This document shows, piece by piece, positions 11,744 through 22,480 of a stretch of 64,000 bases of DNA. The position numbers were made by a program, and so were the translations under genes. The notes beneath the pieces were generated by a model. That model had not been told where the DNA came from and searched no databases. It was given only the letters and a program-made list of their open reading frames with translations. This DNA comes from Strongyloides papillosus (Eukaryota; Nematoda; Chromadorea; Rhabditida; Strongyloididae): positions 1,674,001 to 1,738,000 of the forward strand of contig SRSI01000077.1 in the NCBI GenBank assembly GCA_005656395.1, given 5' to 3'. Within the stretch, counting starts at the first letter, position 1. Every line of letters starts with the position of its first letter.

Positions 11744-12446
11744 TTTTTTCCTAAATTTTGAAAGCTGAAATACATAATCAATTAGTATATTAATAATTTT
11801 AAAAAATAATTTGAGATAAATGAATGGTAAAATTTAATTTAGGCAATAATGTTTTACATTTTACACTTCTCCCATCCAGACCACGTCAGCTTACTTTTGG
11901 TCAAATGTACATATATTTACCTTAAAAATTTATTTACATTATTCACTTTCTACTAAAGATATAGTATTATAGTGGCTTTCTAAATTACTAAAGAAACATC
12001 TAAAAACTGATATGAAATCTACAAAACAAAAAGTATAAATAAACAACAAATGCGTTTACATCTTTTTTAGTTTTGTTATAGAAATATTGTCGAAAAACAG
12101 TCAATTATGATTTTAGTAGAAAGTAATAACGAAGATCAAGTATGTTATACATTCCCTCAACATAATAAATATAAATTATACATAAAATAATGTTTTGTCA
12201 ATTCATTAGAAAAATATTTTAACAATGTGCTGTAAATAGTAAGAATTACACTTGTATTAATAAAAATATTGAATGAATATTTCAAATAATTTACATATAC
12301 AGTTTAATTTCCGATTAATAATAAAGTGATGTTGTATAAAACAATTTATTAAGATGAATAAATTTTTTTAGTTATTTTTATTAACATTCATAAGTAAAAT
12401 AATATCAAGCATATTAACTTTACTTTAAATGCACTATGGAGAGTTA
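11744..12446. other. spacer holding the canopy promoter and HAF 3' flank
   Basis: About 700 bp with one notable site (TGACGTGG on the minus strand at 11881-11888). A plus-strand ATG at about 12106 opens only a very short frame with no continuation. Nothing else was recognised. Confidence 0.35.
11881..11888 (-). promoter_or_regulatory. candidate UPR element (XBP-1/ATF6-type TGACGTGG)
   Basis: On the coding strand of the canopy gene the sequence reads TGACGTGG, the core consensus of the unfolded-protein-response element bound by XBP1/ATF6-type bZIP factors. It sits in a GC-richer patch about 138 bp upstream of the ATG of a KEEL-tailed ER-resident protein. The match is exact and the target gene is of the expected class; activity is inferred only. 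Confidence 0.45.
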
Positions 12447-15049
12447 TTAAATTAAACTACTAGCTGCAAAACTTGATCCTAAATAACTTTGAGAGATGTG
12501 ATGTGGTTTTGGTGATGCAATGTTTATTCTTCTAGATCTTATCGATCTACCATAGAAACTTCCACTTTCTGTTATAGATTCAGTTTTGTCATAAGTAACG
12601 TCAATTGGTTCATTTTCTTGATTCATTTGTCTTTGTACCAGTTGTCGATATAATCCATCTTGTTCCATTAACTCAGAATGTTTTCCCATTTGTTCAACTT
12701 TTCCATGATTAATAACAATAATTCTGTCTGCCGATTCAATTGAAGATAAACGATGTGCAATTAAAAGTACAGTTCTTGATTTCAAATTTTTTGCTATTGC
12801 TTCTTGAACTAAAGCTTCTGATTCTGAATCTAAAGCTGATGTAGCCTCATCAAGAAGTAGTACATCAGGATCTCTTACTAGGGCACGACTAATAGCAATA
12901 CGTTGTTTCTGACCTCCAGATACAGTGCTACCTTTTTCACCAACATTTGTTTCATATCCATCAACAGTTCCCATAATGAAATCATGTGCATTAGCCATTT
13001 TTGCAGCTTCAATAATTTTATCTTCAGATACGTCTTCACAACCATAACTAATATTTTCATGAACTGCTCTTGAATAAAGTATTGGTTCTTGACCAACTAA
13101 AGCAATCTTTTTATGAAGATATTTATGATTGTAATCTTTTATATTAATACCATCAAGTAATACTTCACCACTTAATGGTTCGTAAAAATGTTCTAAAAGT
13201 GATATACAACTTGATTTACCACCTCCACTTGGCCCAACCAAAGCAACAACCTCACCAGGTTCAACAGTAAATGAAACTCCATTCATTATCATAATATCTG
13301 GTCTTGTTGGGTAAGCAAAACGTACATTTTTAAATTCTATTCTTCCTCTCTTTGGTTTCCTCCCACCATCATCAGATGATCTAAAGCTAGAATCACTATC
13401 TATTGTTGACCCCATAAACCCCGAATGATTATTTTTTATTACAGGTTTTCTATCAATCATATCAAAAACTTTTCTTGATGCACCAACAGCTTGCATAAGT
13501 CCGTTAAAAACTTCACTTAATTCTCGCATATTTTCTCCAAGTTGAAATTGATAGAGCATAAAAGAAACTAATAATCCAACATTAATATCTCCTTTTATAA
13601 CAAGATGACCTCCATAGAATAAAACAGCTGTGAGAATGCCCATTTGGAAAATTTCAAGAACCCAAATATATCCAATAATGACAAAAGCTCTTTTACCTCC
13701 TATTTTTAATGTAGCATCAAGAAAACCCAAAAAACGTTTAGCTTCAAACTTTTCACAGGCGAAACTTTTTACAGTTCTAATCGCACTAAGAATTTCTTCA
13801 GCATGAGCATTACTTTTAGCAATAGAATCTTGTGTTTCTTCAGCAAGAACATCATAATAAACGCCAAAAACTTTTGATACAAAGAAAATCAATGGAATAG
13901 CGATGAAAGTAACCATTGATAAACGCCATGATAATGAAAACATAAAAATAAGTGATCCAATAAGCATAGTAAGATTTCTTGTAAGAACATTCATATAGAG
14001 TGATAAAGTATTCGACATTGTTTGGCAATCTGCATTAAGACGGGAACAAATTTCACCAGTTTGATTAGCATCAAAATAACCTATTTCTTGACTAACAATA
14101 CTTCTAAATAAGTCATCACGTATTCTTCTATCTACACGTGCTTGGGCATATGTGAAAGATGCTCCACGTAATCCTCCAAATAAGGCACTAAATTTTAAAA
14201 TTACTAAAAATTGTGTTTTCAAACGTACCCTGCAAAAGAAAGAAGTGTCATTATAAATACTGCTTTATTCAAGGCGGTATAATCACCAGTTTTAGCATGA
14301 ATAACACTTGCAACAACTTCTCCAGTATAGTATGGTGTAAAAACTTTAGATAAAGCAAAAAGAAACAAGAAGAAAAAAGCTGTAAAATAGAAAGGACCTT
14401 CTTTACCCATATAACCAAAAAGTCTCATTAACATGGATAAAGTTTCTCGTTGTTTTAATTCTTTTTCTTCTGCCTGACTTTGAACAGATTTAAAATATTC
14501 TTCAACAACGTTACCACTATTATTATCTTCATCATCATTAAAACCATCATCATCAATTAATCTTCTTCTACTTTCACTTTGATTATCTATTTTTCTTGTT
14601 TTACAAAATATATTTGTCCATATACCATATGAAGCAAAAGATGCAATTATACACCACCCCATCAATATCCAATCACCTACAACTAATTTAGGGTCTTTGT
14701 GTTCATAAAACGCTAGCATCTTAGAAGGAGAAAATGCTATAATAAGAAGAAGAAATGCAAAAACTGGATTACTCCATTTAGCACATGTTACTGCACCACT
14801 TTTTGAATTGAACTGCAAATAAACAACGCCTATAAACAAAATCAGAATTCTTAGAAGTCCTATAAAAAAGAAATCAACTGGATTTTTTGTAAAATCATAA
14901 TTTTTCCATGCAAACCAATGTGATAAATTTGCTAGAGTAAAAAAATTTCCATTCCATGTTAGTCCAAGTAAATTGATAAAAATATCAATTATTGAAAAAA
15001 CGCATGTTATAACTAAAACCTGATTTGGTGAATAAAAAATAGTGCCCAT
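12447..15049 (-). CDS. TAPL/HAF-type half ABC transporter (ABCB9-like), 853 aa
   Basis: Exons are 14229-15049 and 12447-14187 with a 41-bp intron (GTACGT...AAATTTAG). The join restores SFAG|ALFGGLRGASF, exactly where the family has the start of the second core helix; the two frames otherwise overlap out of phase. Residues 1 to about 155 contain an extra N-terminal membrane domain of about four helices, as in TAPL and worm HAF-4/HAF-9, which targets the dimer to lysosome-related organelles. An acidic linker follows, then six core membrane helices (about 210-500). The nucleotide-binding domain has Walker A GPSGGGKSS (about 592-600), signature VSGGQ (about 696), Walker B VLLLDEATSAL (about 716) and H-loop IAHR (about 750). 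The signature has V for the usual L. TAPL exports peptides from cytosol to lysosome lumen. I cannot decide between HAF-4 and HAF-9. Confidence 0.87.
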
Positions 15050-15452
15050 TTGTTAAATCTAAAAATATTATAAACTAATAATAAAGTTTTTTTATTAATT
15101 TAAAGAACAAAGTAAAAAGATCAATAAAAATCTAAATTATTTAATATGTTGAAAAGAAATTTTTTGTTAAAATGAGAAGTTGACAAAGTACCTGTTATCA
15201 GAACCTTTCAGATTTAACTGTATTGGTAAATTTTATATCTTATCATTTTGATAGAGAATGGAAAATTAATCTAAAACAAGAAGAAGGAAGAATTATTTGT
15301 ACTCCAAAAGTGATGTTGTTATCAACATTGTTAAAAAGTTTCATTTAATTACTATACAAGTTGAAAAAATCAAGATAATATACTGTTTTTATAAGATATA
15401 CCCAAATAATCTATCAGTTATTTTTAAAATAGTAAATTAAAACATAAAACAA
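15050..15452. other. spacer upstream of the HAF transporter
   Basis: About 400 bp between the HAF start and the MTO1 stop codon, both minus strand. It holds the 3' flank of MTO1 and the HAF promoter. The spacing is too long for a typical SL2 operon; no U-rich operon element was recognised. Confidence 0.35.
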
Positions 15453-17339
15453 CTATAAAATTTTGTTTGATTTTAAATATGTCATCAAAACAAGCAGTGC
15501 TTCGGGTGTAATACCTTGTATTCTTGAAGCAGCTGCAATATTTAGAGGCCTAAACATTTCTAATTTCTCTATACATTCTAAGGAAATACCTTTAATAGTT
15601 GAAAAATTAGTATCTTCTGGTATCATGATATTCGAATTTCGTTGAACATCTTCCATTTTGCGTACTAATAGTTCATGTGATTTTTCATAGCTTCCTTCAA
15701 TTTTCAGTCTTTTCTCCAATGTTATATCATCACTATATTGCGATAATTCTGGAATTGCAAGACAAAAATCACTCAATGAAAGATCATGTCTATGCATTAA
15801 TTCAAAAGCTGAAATACTTTGTCTGCTTGATCTTTTTAATTTTTTAATTTCATTTTCCCACTTAGCAGTTGATCTAATATCATTTTTCATAATTTCTTTA
15901 ACATACTCCAGATTTTTCTTCGTTTTTTCCCAGTATTCTTTCCTATTTTCCCTAATGAAACCATATTTTATACCTTTATCAGTTAATCTAACATCAGCAT
16001 TATCTGGTCTTAAATGCAAACGAAATTCAGCTCTTGAAGTAAACATTCTATATGGTTCATTTGTACCTAAGGTAGTTAAGTCATCAATCAAAACTCCAAT
16101 ATATCCTTCTGTCCTGTCTATAATAAATGGATCCTTTCCTTGAACTTGTCCTGCTGCATTTATTCCAGCAACTATACCTTGACCAGCTGCTTCTTCATAA
16201 CCAGTTGTACCATTAATTTGTCCAGCTAAATATAATCCAGAAACCAGTTTAGTTTCTAATGTTTTTTTCAATTGTTTTGGATTAATGTATTGGTATTTTA
16301 CACCATAGCCAGGTTGAAGAATGTCAACATTTTCTAAACCATCTATCTGTCTAATTATTTTCTCTTGTACTTCTGGCTCAAAAGTCATTGACATCCCTTG
16401 AGGATATATTTCTTCTGCATCCAATCCTTCATGTTCTAAGAACAATCTATGATCTAGATGAGGAAATTTATCTATCTTTGCCTCCAATGAAGGGCAATAC
16501 CTCGGACCATTTGTTTCAGCACGAATATGTTCTGTAAGTTTCAAATACTGAACAACTATATCTTTAACTTTCGAGTTAGTATAGCCAATATATGTTGGTA
16601 ACTGTTTTTCCGTAGGTATACCTATTTTTGTTGTCAAAAAAGAAAATGGAATTGGATCTTTGTCAGGAGGTAAAAGAATGAATTTATTAAAATTTATATT
16701 TTTTTTCGATAATCTCGGTGGTGTACCCGTCCTTAAATAACCAGTTTCAAATTTGAATTTTCTTATACTTTCTGCCAATTTTATTGAGGCATTATCACCC
16801 ATTCGACCAGCCTTAATTCGAGAATTTCCCAACCATATTTCTGCATCGAGAAATGTCCCTGTAGCCAATATTAATGTTTTACATTTTAAAATTTCTCCGT
16901 TCTTTAAAATTACTCCTTCAATGTAATTTTCATTTACAATAATATCATCAACTTCACCTTCAAAAATGTTTAGGTTTTTTGTATTAAATAATTCCTCTTG
17001 AATATTTATTTTATATAATTTTCGATCAATTTGAGCTCTTAATCCAACAACAGCTGGTCCATGGGCTCTATTTAGTGCTTGATATGTTATAGCTGACTTA
17101 TCACAAATTCTTGGACATACTCCATCAAGGGCGTCGACTTCTCTTAACAAATGCCCTTTACCAACTCCACCAAAAGATGGATTACATGACATTTCACCTA
17201 TAGAATCCTTTTTATGTGTTATGAGAAGTGTATTAGCTGACATTCTTGCAGCTGCGGCAGCAGATTCGCAGCCAGCATGACCTCCACCAACAACTATAAC
17301 ATCATAGATAATGTTCTTAAAATTTCTCAACGATCCCAT
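15453..17339 (-). CDS. mtcu-2: mitochondrial tRNA uridine-5-carboxymethylaminomethyl modifying enzyme MTO1 (MnmG/GidA), 628 aa
   Basis: Intronless. MTO1, with its GTPase partner GTPBP3/MSS1, makes the xm5U34 modification of mitochondrial tRNAs that read NNA/NNG codons. The N-terminal FAD-binding Rossmann motif is [18 protein letters not shown] (residues about 16-33). It is followed by the MnmG signature [15 protein letters not shown] with the catalytic-region cysteine, [12 protein letters not shown], and the family signature [36 protein letters not shown] and [17 protein letters not shown] follow later. The C-terminal helical domain that binds tRNA and MnmE is present ([11 protein letters not shown]). 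Length is that of the bacterial enzyme; only about 12 residues precede the Rossmann fold, so the targeting peptide must be short or internal. A TTTTAG acceptor lies about 13 nt upstream of the ATG. It shares a 183-bp upstream region with coq-8. Confidence 0.93.
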   Translation of the reverse strand: MGSLRNFKNIIYDVIVVGGGHAGCESAAAAARMSANTLLITHKKDSIGEMSCNPSFGGVGKGHLLREVDALDGVCPRICDKSAITYQALNRAHGPAVVGLRAQIDRKLYKINIQEELFNTKNLNIFEGEVDDIIVNENYIEGVILKNGEILKCKTLILATGTFLDAEIWLGNSRIKAGRMGDNASIKLAESIRKFKFETGYLRTGTPPRLSKKNINFNKFILLPPDKDPIPFSFLTTKIGIPTEKQLPTYIGYTNSKVKDIVVQYLKLTEHIRAETNGPRYCPSLEAKIDKFPHLDHRLFLEHEGLDAEEIYPQGMSMTFEPEVQEKIIRQIDGLENVDILQPGYGVKYQYINPKQLKKTLETKLVSGLYLAGQINGTTGYEEAAGQGIVAGINAAGQVQGKDPFIIDRTEGYIGVLIDDLTTLGTNEPYRMFTSRAEFRLHLRPDNADVRLTDKGIKYGFIRENRKEYWEKTKKNLEYVKEIMKNDIRSTAKWENEIKKLKRSSRQSISAFELMHRHDLSLSDFCLAIPELSQYSDDITLEKRLKIEGSYEKSHELLVRKMEDVQRNSNIMIPEDTNFSTIKGISLECIEKLEMFRPLNIAAASRIQGITPEALLVLMTYLKSNKIL

Positions 17340-17522
17340 TAATAGAAATTTACTAAAATTTTAATCATTCTACGTAAAAAAATAAAATATTTTAATTCTT
17401 GGAATAGTGAAATTATTCTTGTAGCGAAAAGTTATAAACAGCTAAATTTATTTAAATCATTTCACTAGATCTCCAAGAATATAATTAAATCTTATATTTT
17501 TCTAGAATAAAAATTTACATCT
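17340..17522. promoter_or_regulatory. compact bidirectional promoter between MTO1 and COQ8
   Basis: Only 183 bp separate the two start codons. Each side has a probable trans-splice acceptor: AAATTTTAG read on the minus strand at about 17353-17361, and TTTTTCTAG read on the plus strand ending at 17505. That leaves about 150 bp for promoter function. Both products act in mitochondria, so co-regulation is plausible. Confidence 0.5.
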
Positions 17523-19478
17523 ATGGCTTGGAATAGTAAAAAATGTATCAAGGAAATTAATCAGATATCAAAATCACTACAATTTTTGATTGAATCTCAA
17601 TGTCCTTATGAAGTAAAGCAGATATCAAATAAGGTCAATGATAAAATTCTCCAAACTATTGTAATGGGTGGAAATGTCGTACGACCATTTGATAATAATA
17701 AAACAACAAATAAAAATGAAAGCGTTTTAACTGATGTTTTGTCGAGAGGTACAATTGTAAAAAGTGGTTTCGAGGTTTTTGGATCACTAGCATCAAAAGG
17801 AATTTTCCCTGGAGATGGGGGATATACAAAAAATGATTTAGATAAAAGTGAATCATTAAATAATCAGGGTAATATTTTGGAGAAAAATCAATCTATTCAA
17901 TACACTGATAAAAGTGGATTGAGTAAAGAGGAAAAAAAATTTTTAATAGGTGAAGCTATTTCAATGGGAAATGTTGTTCCAGTTGATCCATTTCTTAAAC
18001 CTGAGAAAAAAAATGTTGATAGTAAAATAGATTCTGTTTATAGAGCTAAAATTCCAAAAGATTACAAATTATCTATTAAACAAGATTATGATTCATTATC
18101 TAAAAGTGGTTCAGGTAAAACTGTCCCAAGTACAAGAATAGGTAGACTTGTAAATTTTGGTTATCTTGGTGTTGGGTTAGCGTCAGGTGCTGTTGCTGAA
18201 TTTACAAGAAGAAGTTTAGGAATTGCTAAAGTAGTGTCAGAAAATAGTGATAGTATTTTCTTAACCTCTGGTAATGCAGAAAGAATAGTACAAACGTTAT
18301 GTCGTGTACGTGGAGCCGCATTAAAGTTAGGACAAATGTTAAGTCTTCAGGATGAAGAGGTTGTTTCGAAACCTTTACTAGAAATATTTCAAAGAGTTAG
18401 AGATAGTGCAGACTTTATGCCTGTAAGACAGGTTAATAAAGTTATGAAGAAAGAGTTTGGTAGTAATTGGAGAGATTTATTTTTAGATTTTAATGATAAA
18501 CCATTTGCTGCAGCTAGTATAGGACAAGTACATAAAGCTGTAACAAAAGACGGTCAAAACGTTGCTGTTAAGATACAATATCCTGGTGTATCAGATGGCA
18601 TTGACTCAGATATTGATAATTTAATAACTGTCCTTAATTTTGGAGGACTGTTTCCAAAAGGAATGTTTTTAGAAAATTTTGTTGAAGTAGCAAGAAAAGA
18701 ATTAAAGTTAGAATGTGACTATAAAAGAGAATTAAGAGCTATGGAAAAGTTTAGAGAATTGATTGGAGATTCAGACGATTTTTATGTTCCTAAATCATAC
18801 CCTGAACTTTCAACAAAATGCGTTTTAACAGCAGAGTTAATTGAAGGCAAACCTGTTGATCAATGTAGAGATGAAGTTCAAGAGGTCCGTGATTACATAG
18901 CTGAAAAATTTATAGAAATTTGTCTGAAAGAAATATTCGTCTGGAGATTCATGCAAACAGATCCTAATTGGTCTAATTTTTTCCTAGGTAAACATCCAGT
19001 GACAGGACAACCACGTATGATTCTTCTTGATTTTGGAGCATCTAGATCATATTCTAAAAAGTTCACTGATTTATATATGAGAATTATTAAAGCTGCATAT
19101 GATAATGATAAACAGAAAACACTTCAATACAGTCGAGAAATAGGATTTCTAACAGGGTATGAAAGTAAAATTATGGAAGATGCACATTGTGATTCAGTAT
19201 CTATCCTTGGTGAAACACTGGCAAGCGATAAACCTTTTGATTTTAGCAAACAAAGTGTTACAAAAAGAATACATGCTCTTATTCCTGTTATGTTAGAACA
19301 TAGATTAACTTCACCACCAGAAGAAATTTATTCGTTACATAGAAAATTATCCGGCTCATACTTGTTGGCAACAAGGTTAAAAGCAGTCGTTTCTTGTGCT
19401 CACCTATTTACAGAAATTCATAGAAACTACGTCTTTGGAGATGATAACAGTAAAGACATTGATATTGATAATACTTAA
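17523..19478 (+). CDS. coq-8: COQ8/ADCK3 atypical kinase-like ATPase for ubiquinone synthesis, 651 aa
   Basis: Intronless. COQ8 proteins are matrix-facing UbiB-family ATPases that support the coenzyme Q biosynthetic complex. The N-terminal about 230 residues are lower complexity and poorly conserved. The UbiB-specific KxGQ motif appears as ALKLGQMLS (about 264-272) and the alanine-rich replacement of the P-loop as AAASIGQVHKA (about 328). The VAIK-like lysine is in VAVKIQYPGV, the ExD-type motif in ELKLECDY, the catalytic-loop equivalent in QTDPNWSNFFLG, and the metal-binding motif in LLDFGAS (about 502). All diagnostic ADCK motifs are intact. The TTTTTCTAG acceptor 17 nt before the ATG suggests trans-splicing. 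It diverges from MTO1. The first residues are an amphipathic, basic helix that could act in mitochondrial import, but this is inference. Confidence 0.93.
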   Translation: MAWNSKKCIKEINQISKSLQFLIESQCPYEVKQISNKVNDKILQTIVMGGNVVRPFDNNKTTNKNESVLTDVLSRGTIVKSGFEVFGSLASKGIFPGDGGYTKNDLDKSESLNNQGNILEKNQSIQYTDKSGLSKEEKKFLIGEAISMGNVVPVDPFLKPEKKNVDSKIDSVYRAKIPKDYKLSIKQDYDSLSKSGSGKTVPSTRIGRLVNFGYLGVGLASGAVAEFTRRSLGIAKVVSENSDSIFLTSGNAERIVQTLCRVRGAALKLGQMLSLQDEEVVSKPLLEIFQRVRDSADFMPVRQVNKVMKKEFGSNWRDLFLDFNDKPFAAASIGQVHKAVTKDGQNVAVKIQYPGVSDGIDSDIDNLITVLNFGGLFPKGMFLENFVEVARKELKLECDYKRELRAMEKFRELIGDSDDFYVPKSYPELSTKCVLTAELIEGKPVDQCRDEVQEVRDYIAEKFIEICLKEIFVWRFMQTDPNWSNFFLGKHPVTGQPRMILLDFGASRSYSKKFTDLYMRIIKAAYDNDKQKTLQYSREIGFLTGYESKIMEDAHCDSVSILGETLASDKPFDFSKQSVTKRIHALIPVMLEHRLTSPPEEIYSLHRKLSGSYLLATRLKAVVSCAHLFTEIHRNYVFGDDNSKDIDIDNT

Positions 19479-19636
19479 AATCTGTGTTTCTGTTAATAAT
19501 TTTTTATAGGAGTAAAATTTATTGTTTTTTATAAAATACATAAACATTTTTTTTCCAGTTATCACTTTTCAATTAGAGATACTGTAAATAAATAGTGGTA
19601 AAATGTATTAATTGATAAATTAAAAATTTTATTTAA

Positions 19637-20864
19637 TTAAACGGGTGTGTAATCAAGCTTTGTTTCAAGACGTTTGGCATCTCCAACTTTACGAACAGCT
19701 TTCATAAAATCTTCAGAAACGACGTACTCTCTTTCAGCTCTTATAGCCACAAGACCAGCTTCTGTACAAACATTACGCAAATCTGCACCGGAAAATCCTT
19801 CGGAAAGTTTTACTACTGCTTCATAATCGATATCTCCGTGTTTAGCCATTTTCGAAGCATGAATCTTCAAAATTTCAAGACGTGCTTGTTCGTTGGGAAG
19901 GCCAATCTCGATTTTTCTATCTAAACGTCCTGGACGAAGTAGTGCAGGATCAAGAGTATCTGGTCTATTTGTGGCCATGATAATTTTAACTCTACCTAGA
20001 GAATCAAAACCATCCATTTGATTAAGTAATTCCATTAATGTACGTTGGATCTCACGATCAGCGGAGGTACCTTCACTGAAACGCCTTCCACCAATAGCAT
20101 CAATTTCATCCATAAAAATAATACATGGCTGGTGATCCTTAGCGTAATTAAACATTTCACGAATCATACGTGCTGATTCACCAATATATTTATCAACAAT
20201 TGCTGAAGATACAACTTTTAAAAAGTTACAATCTAATTGTGATGCAACAGCTCGTGCAAGAAGTGTTTTACCAGTTCCGGGTGGTCCATATAGAAGACAT
20301 CCTTTAGGTGGATTAATTCCAACACGCTTAAAAAGTTCAGGATTTAATAATGGAAGCTCAACAACCTCTCTTAGTTGTCTTATTTGTTCAGCCAAACCAC
20401 CAACTTGGGAATAAGCGATATTTCCAGGATCTTCATGACTCATTTTATAAACTAATGGATCGACTTCTCTTGGTAACCTTCTCATTATGGTTAATGTTGT
20501 CATATCCAATGCTACGCGTGTACCTTGTACTAAAGTTTCCTTATTGATAGATCTTCTACATCCAACAACGTATCTTGGTCCATTTGTGGCTTTAACAATA
20601 AACTTATCTTCGCTGAGTTGTTTTAAAACCTCTCCCACGATTTGACCAGCACTTTGTAAAGCTTTGATATCATTTTCAGATTTTGTTAACTCCTTATTCA
20701 TCTCAATTTCCTATATGATTTTACCAAAATAATAAGCAAATATACACATTTAAACTTACTTTCTTACGCAGATCCTTTAATTTCCTTTCGACATCACGAT
20801 AGTCCAGAAGTTTACGCTTGTAATTAGCTAATGCTCTTGCTTTTTCATCAACAACTTCAGCCAT
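19637..20864 (-). CDS. rpt-4: 26S proteasome regulatory ATPase RPT4 (PSMC6), 392 aa
   Basis: Exons are 20760-20864 (35 codons) and 19637-20710, with a 49-bp intron ending in ATATAG and phase 0 join ([14 protein letters not shown]). RPT4 is one of six AAA ATPases of the 19S base that unfold substrates and open the 20S gate. A short coiled coil (about 1-55) and an OB domain (about 60-130, with [18 protein letters not shown]) precede the AAA module. Walker A is GPPGTGKT, Walker B is [14 protein letters not shown], sensor 1 is [10 protein letters not shown], and the arginine fingers lie in LRPGRLDRK. The pore-loop aromatic is in [10 protein letters not shown]. The segments [19 protein letters not shown] and [11 protein letters not shown] distinguish RPT4 from its paralogues. 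Human PSMC6 has 389 residues. It is divergent from the SRFBP1-like gene, with 289 bp between starts. Confidence 0.95.
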
Positions 20865-21153
20865 GACTAATTTAGTAAAAAAATCAAAATTTAATTCTAG
20901 TTAGTTAATTTTGATGATTTCGTACACTCGAGTAAATACTTTACCAACCATTTTTCTTTTGAAGAGTTGTCTCTGTAATTTTAAATTTTTTTAGTAAAGT
21001 CCTTTGTAAATTGTTCCTTTTTATATTTCTGTAAGATTTCTGTAAATTTTCAAAAGTCAATGCTTCCGTAATTAATTAATAATAATTAAAACTTCATTAC
21101 ATTATAAAATAATATGTTTTGCTTTTATAGGCTTTTTTCTGTATATTTCTATA

Positions 21154-21633
21154 ATGTCAACATTAGAACCTAAAAGTTTAAATGAGAAAGTAAGTGTAAA
21201 CTTTAGTTTTTAAATACATTTCTTTTTTAAGATAATCTGCCTTAGGAAGGTAATAAAAAAGGCAAAAGTTCATCTTTTTCGACATCATGTAAGAGCAATC
21301 GCAAAGTTAAAGAAATCCAATAATCCTGATAATGGAGGTAAAATTGAACGTCTTGAGGAAGAAATGAATGCCATTAAAAATATAAAGCCTGATTCACTAT
21401 CAAAACTTGCATTAGTAAATACAAAGACTAAAGATGAATTGTTAACAAATTTGAAAGGAAAAACACCTCTAGAACGTGTTGAAGCAAAATTATTGTTTGT
21501 GCCTGTTTTTCAAAAGGAAATAGATGCATTTAGAGAAAAGTATCCAAAATGGCATCAAGAAGTACCGTTTTTTTTGCAGCGTTTTGGTATGATTGCGAAA
21601 GAAAGAAAAGAAAAACTGGCAAAAAAACAATAG
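21154..21633 (+). CDS. SRFBP1/BUD22 N-terminal-domain protein, 145 aa
   Basis: Exons are 21154-21189 and 21232-21633 with a 42-bp intron; the acceptor is TTTTTTAAG, an AAG site. The alternative CCTTAG acceptor 18 bp later puts the protein out of frame. The spliced protein begins with LNEKIICLRKVIKKAKVHLF and continues RHHVRAIAKLKK. Later come RLEEEMNAIKNIKPDSLSKL and RVEAKLLFVPVFQKEIDAF. These match the N-terminal region of serum response factor-binding protein 1, the animal relative of yeast Bud22, a nucleolar factor for 40S ribosome biogenesis. Only this N-terminal domain is present: the long acidic middle and basic C-terminal BUD22 region of the family are missing. A TTTTATAG acceptor lies about 23 nt upstream of the start. 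Function in ribosome assembly is inferred from the family. Confidence 0.7.
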
Positions 21634-22480
21634 TTCTTGTTTTTATGTATTATCTTTTTGTAAATTTATATCTTTTAATAATTGAATAAATGTTTTGAAT
21701 TAGACAGAGCTTTTCTAGTTTATTCTTTAGAAAAGTATAAAAAAGTAAAGTGTTCGGGTATTTTTTCCTTTTTACCTATAAATTTTGCTATGGTCCACAA
21801 GATTTATGCAAATGATTGGCAACCGATGGCATTGTCAACTACTTTTCATTTTTAAAACTTTCTAGATGAACATAGTTGTTGTTGTATTTTTTAATTTATC
21901 TAGTTACTTCTTCTTTAGTCTTTACTTATTCTCTGTGAAATGTTATCATAACACGATATTACTATTTATACTAACGATTTAGTATATCTTTGTTTTGTTA
22001 TATCTCTAATGTAATAATTGATAAGGCGAGATTGCTAACATTTATTTTATAATTTCTTCATTAGATTGCCAACTAAATTTAAATAAATAACCATAAAGTT
22101 GATCTTATTATATATATGTGAATTATTGTAAATCAATTATAAGTTTTAACATATTGAAATCAACACTATTATACTTATAGAATTAAATAATAAAGAATAT
22201 TTGAGTTCAAAAAGATTCTTTAATCTAAAATATTATGAGTAGAAAGTTTGTTATATCTAAATGATATTTTTATCAAAATTTTAATTATAGTAAATAAAAT
22301 CAGCAGTTTATGTTAATGTACGAAAGTTAAAAAACTATTTTGTTTATTATTTTATAAAACAATTGCATTTTAAAACTTTAGACTGTTTTTTTGTATATTT
22401 TATTAAAATTACTAAAAAATACAGATAAAAATCTATTGAGAAAATATGAAGAAAAATTATAATGTACAATAATCATTTTT
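21634..22480. other. convergent intergenic spacer
   Basis: About 850 bp between the stop codons of two convergent genes. Contains an AATAAA at about 21684. No coding frame was supported; the short minus-strand open frame overlapping 22378-22480 reads the wrong frame of the neighbouring last exon. Confidence 0.4.

Noticed and set aside
12106..12200. Short plus-strand frame MILVESNNEDQ after a TTATAG acceptor
   Set aside because: Only 11 codons before a donor-like GTATGT and no downstream exon could be found.
12447..17339. HAF transporter and MTO1 as an SL2-type operon
   Set aside because: Spacing of about 400 bp is too long, functions are unrelated, and MTO1 has its own upstream promoter region shared with COQ8.
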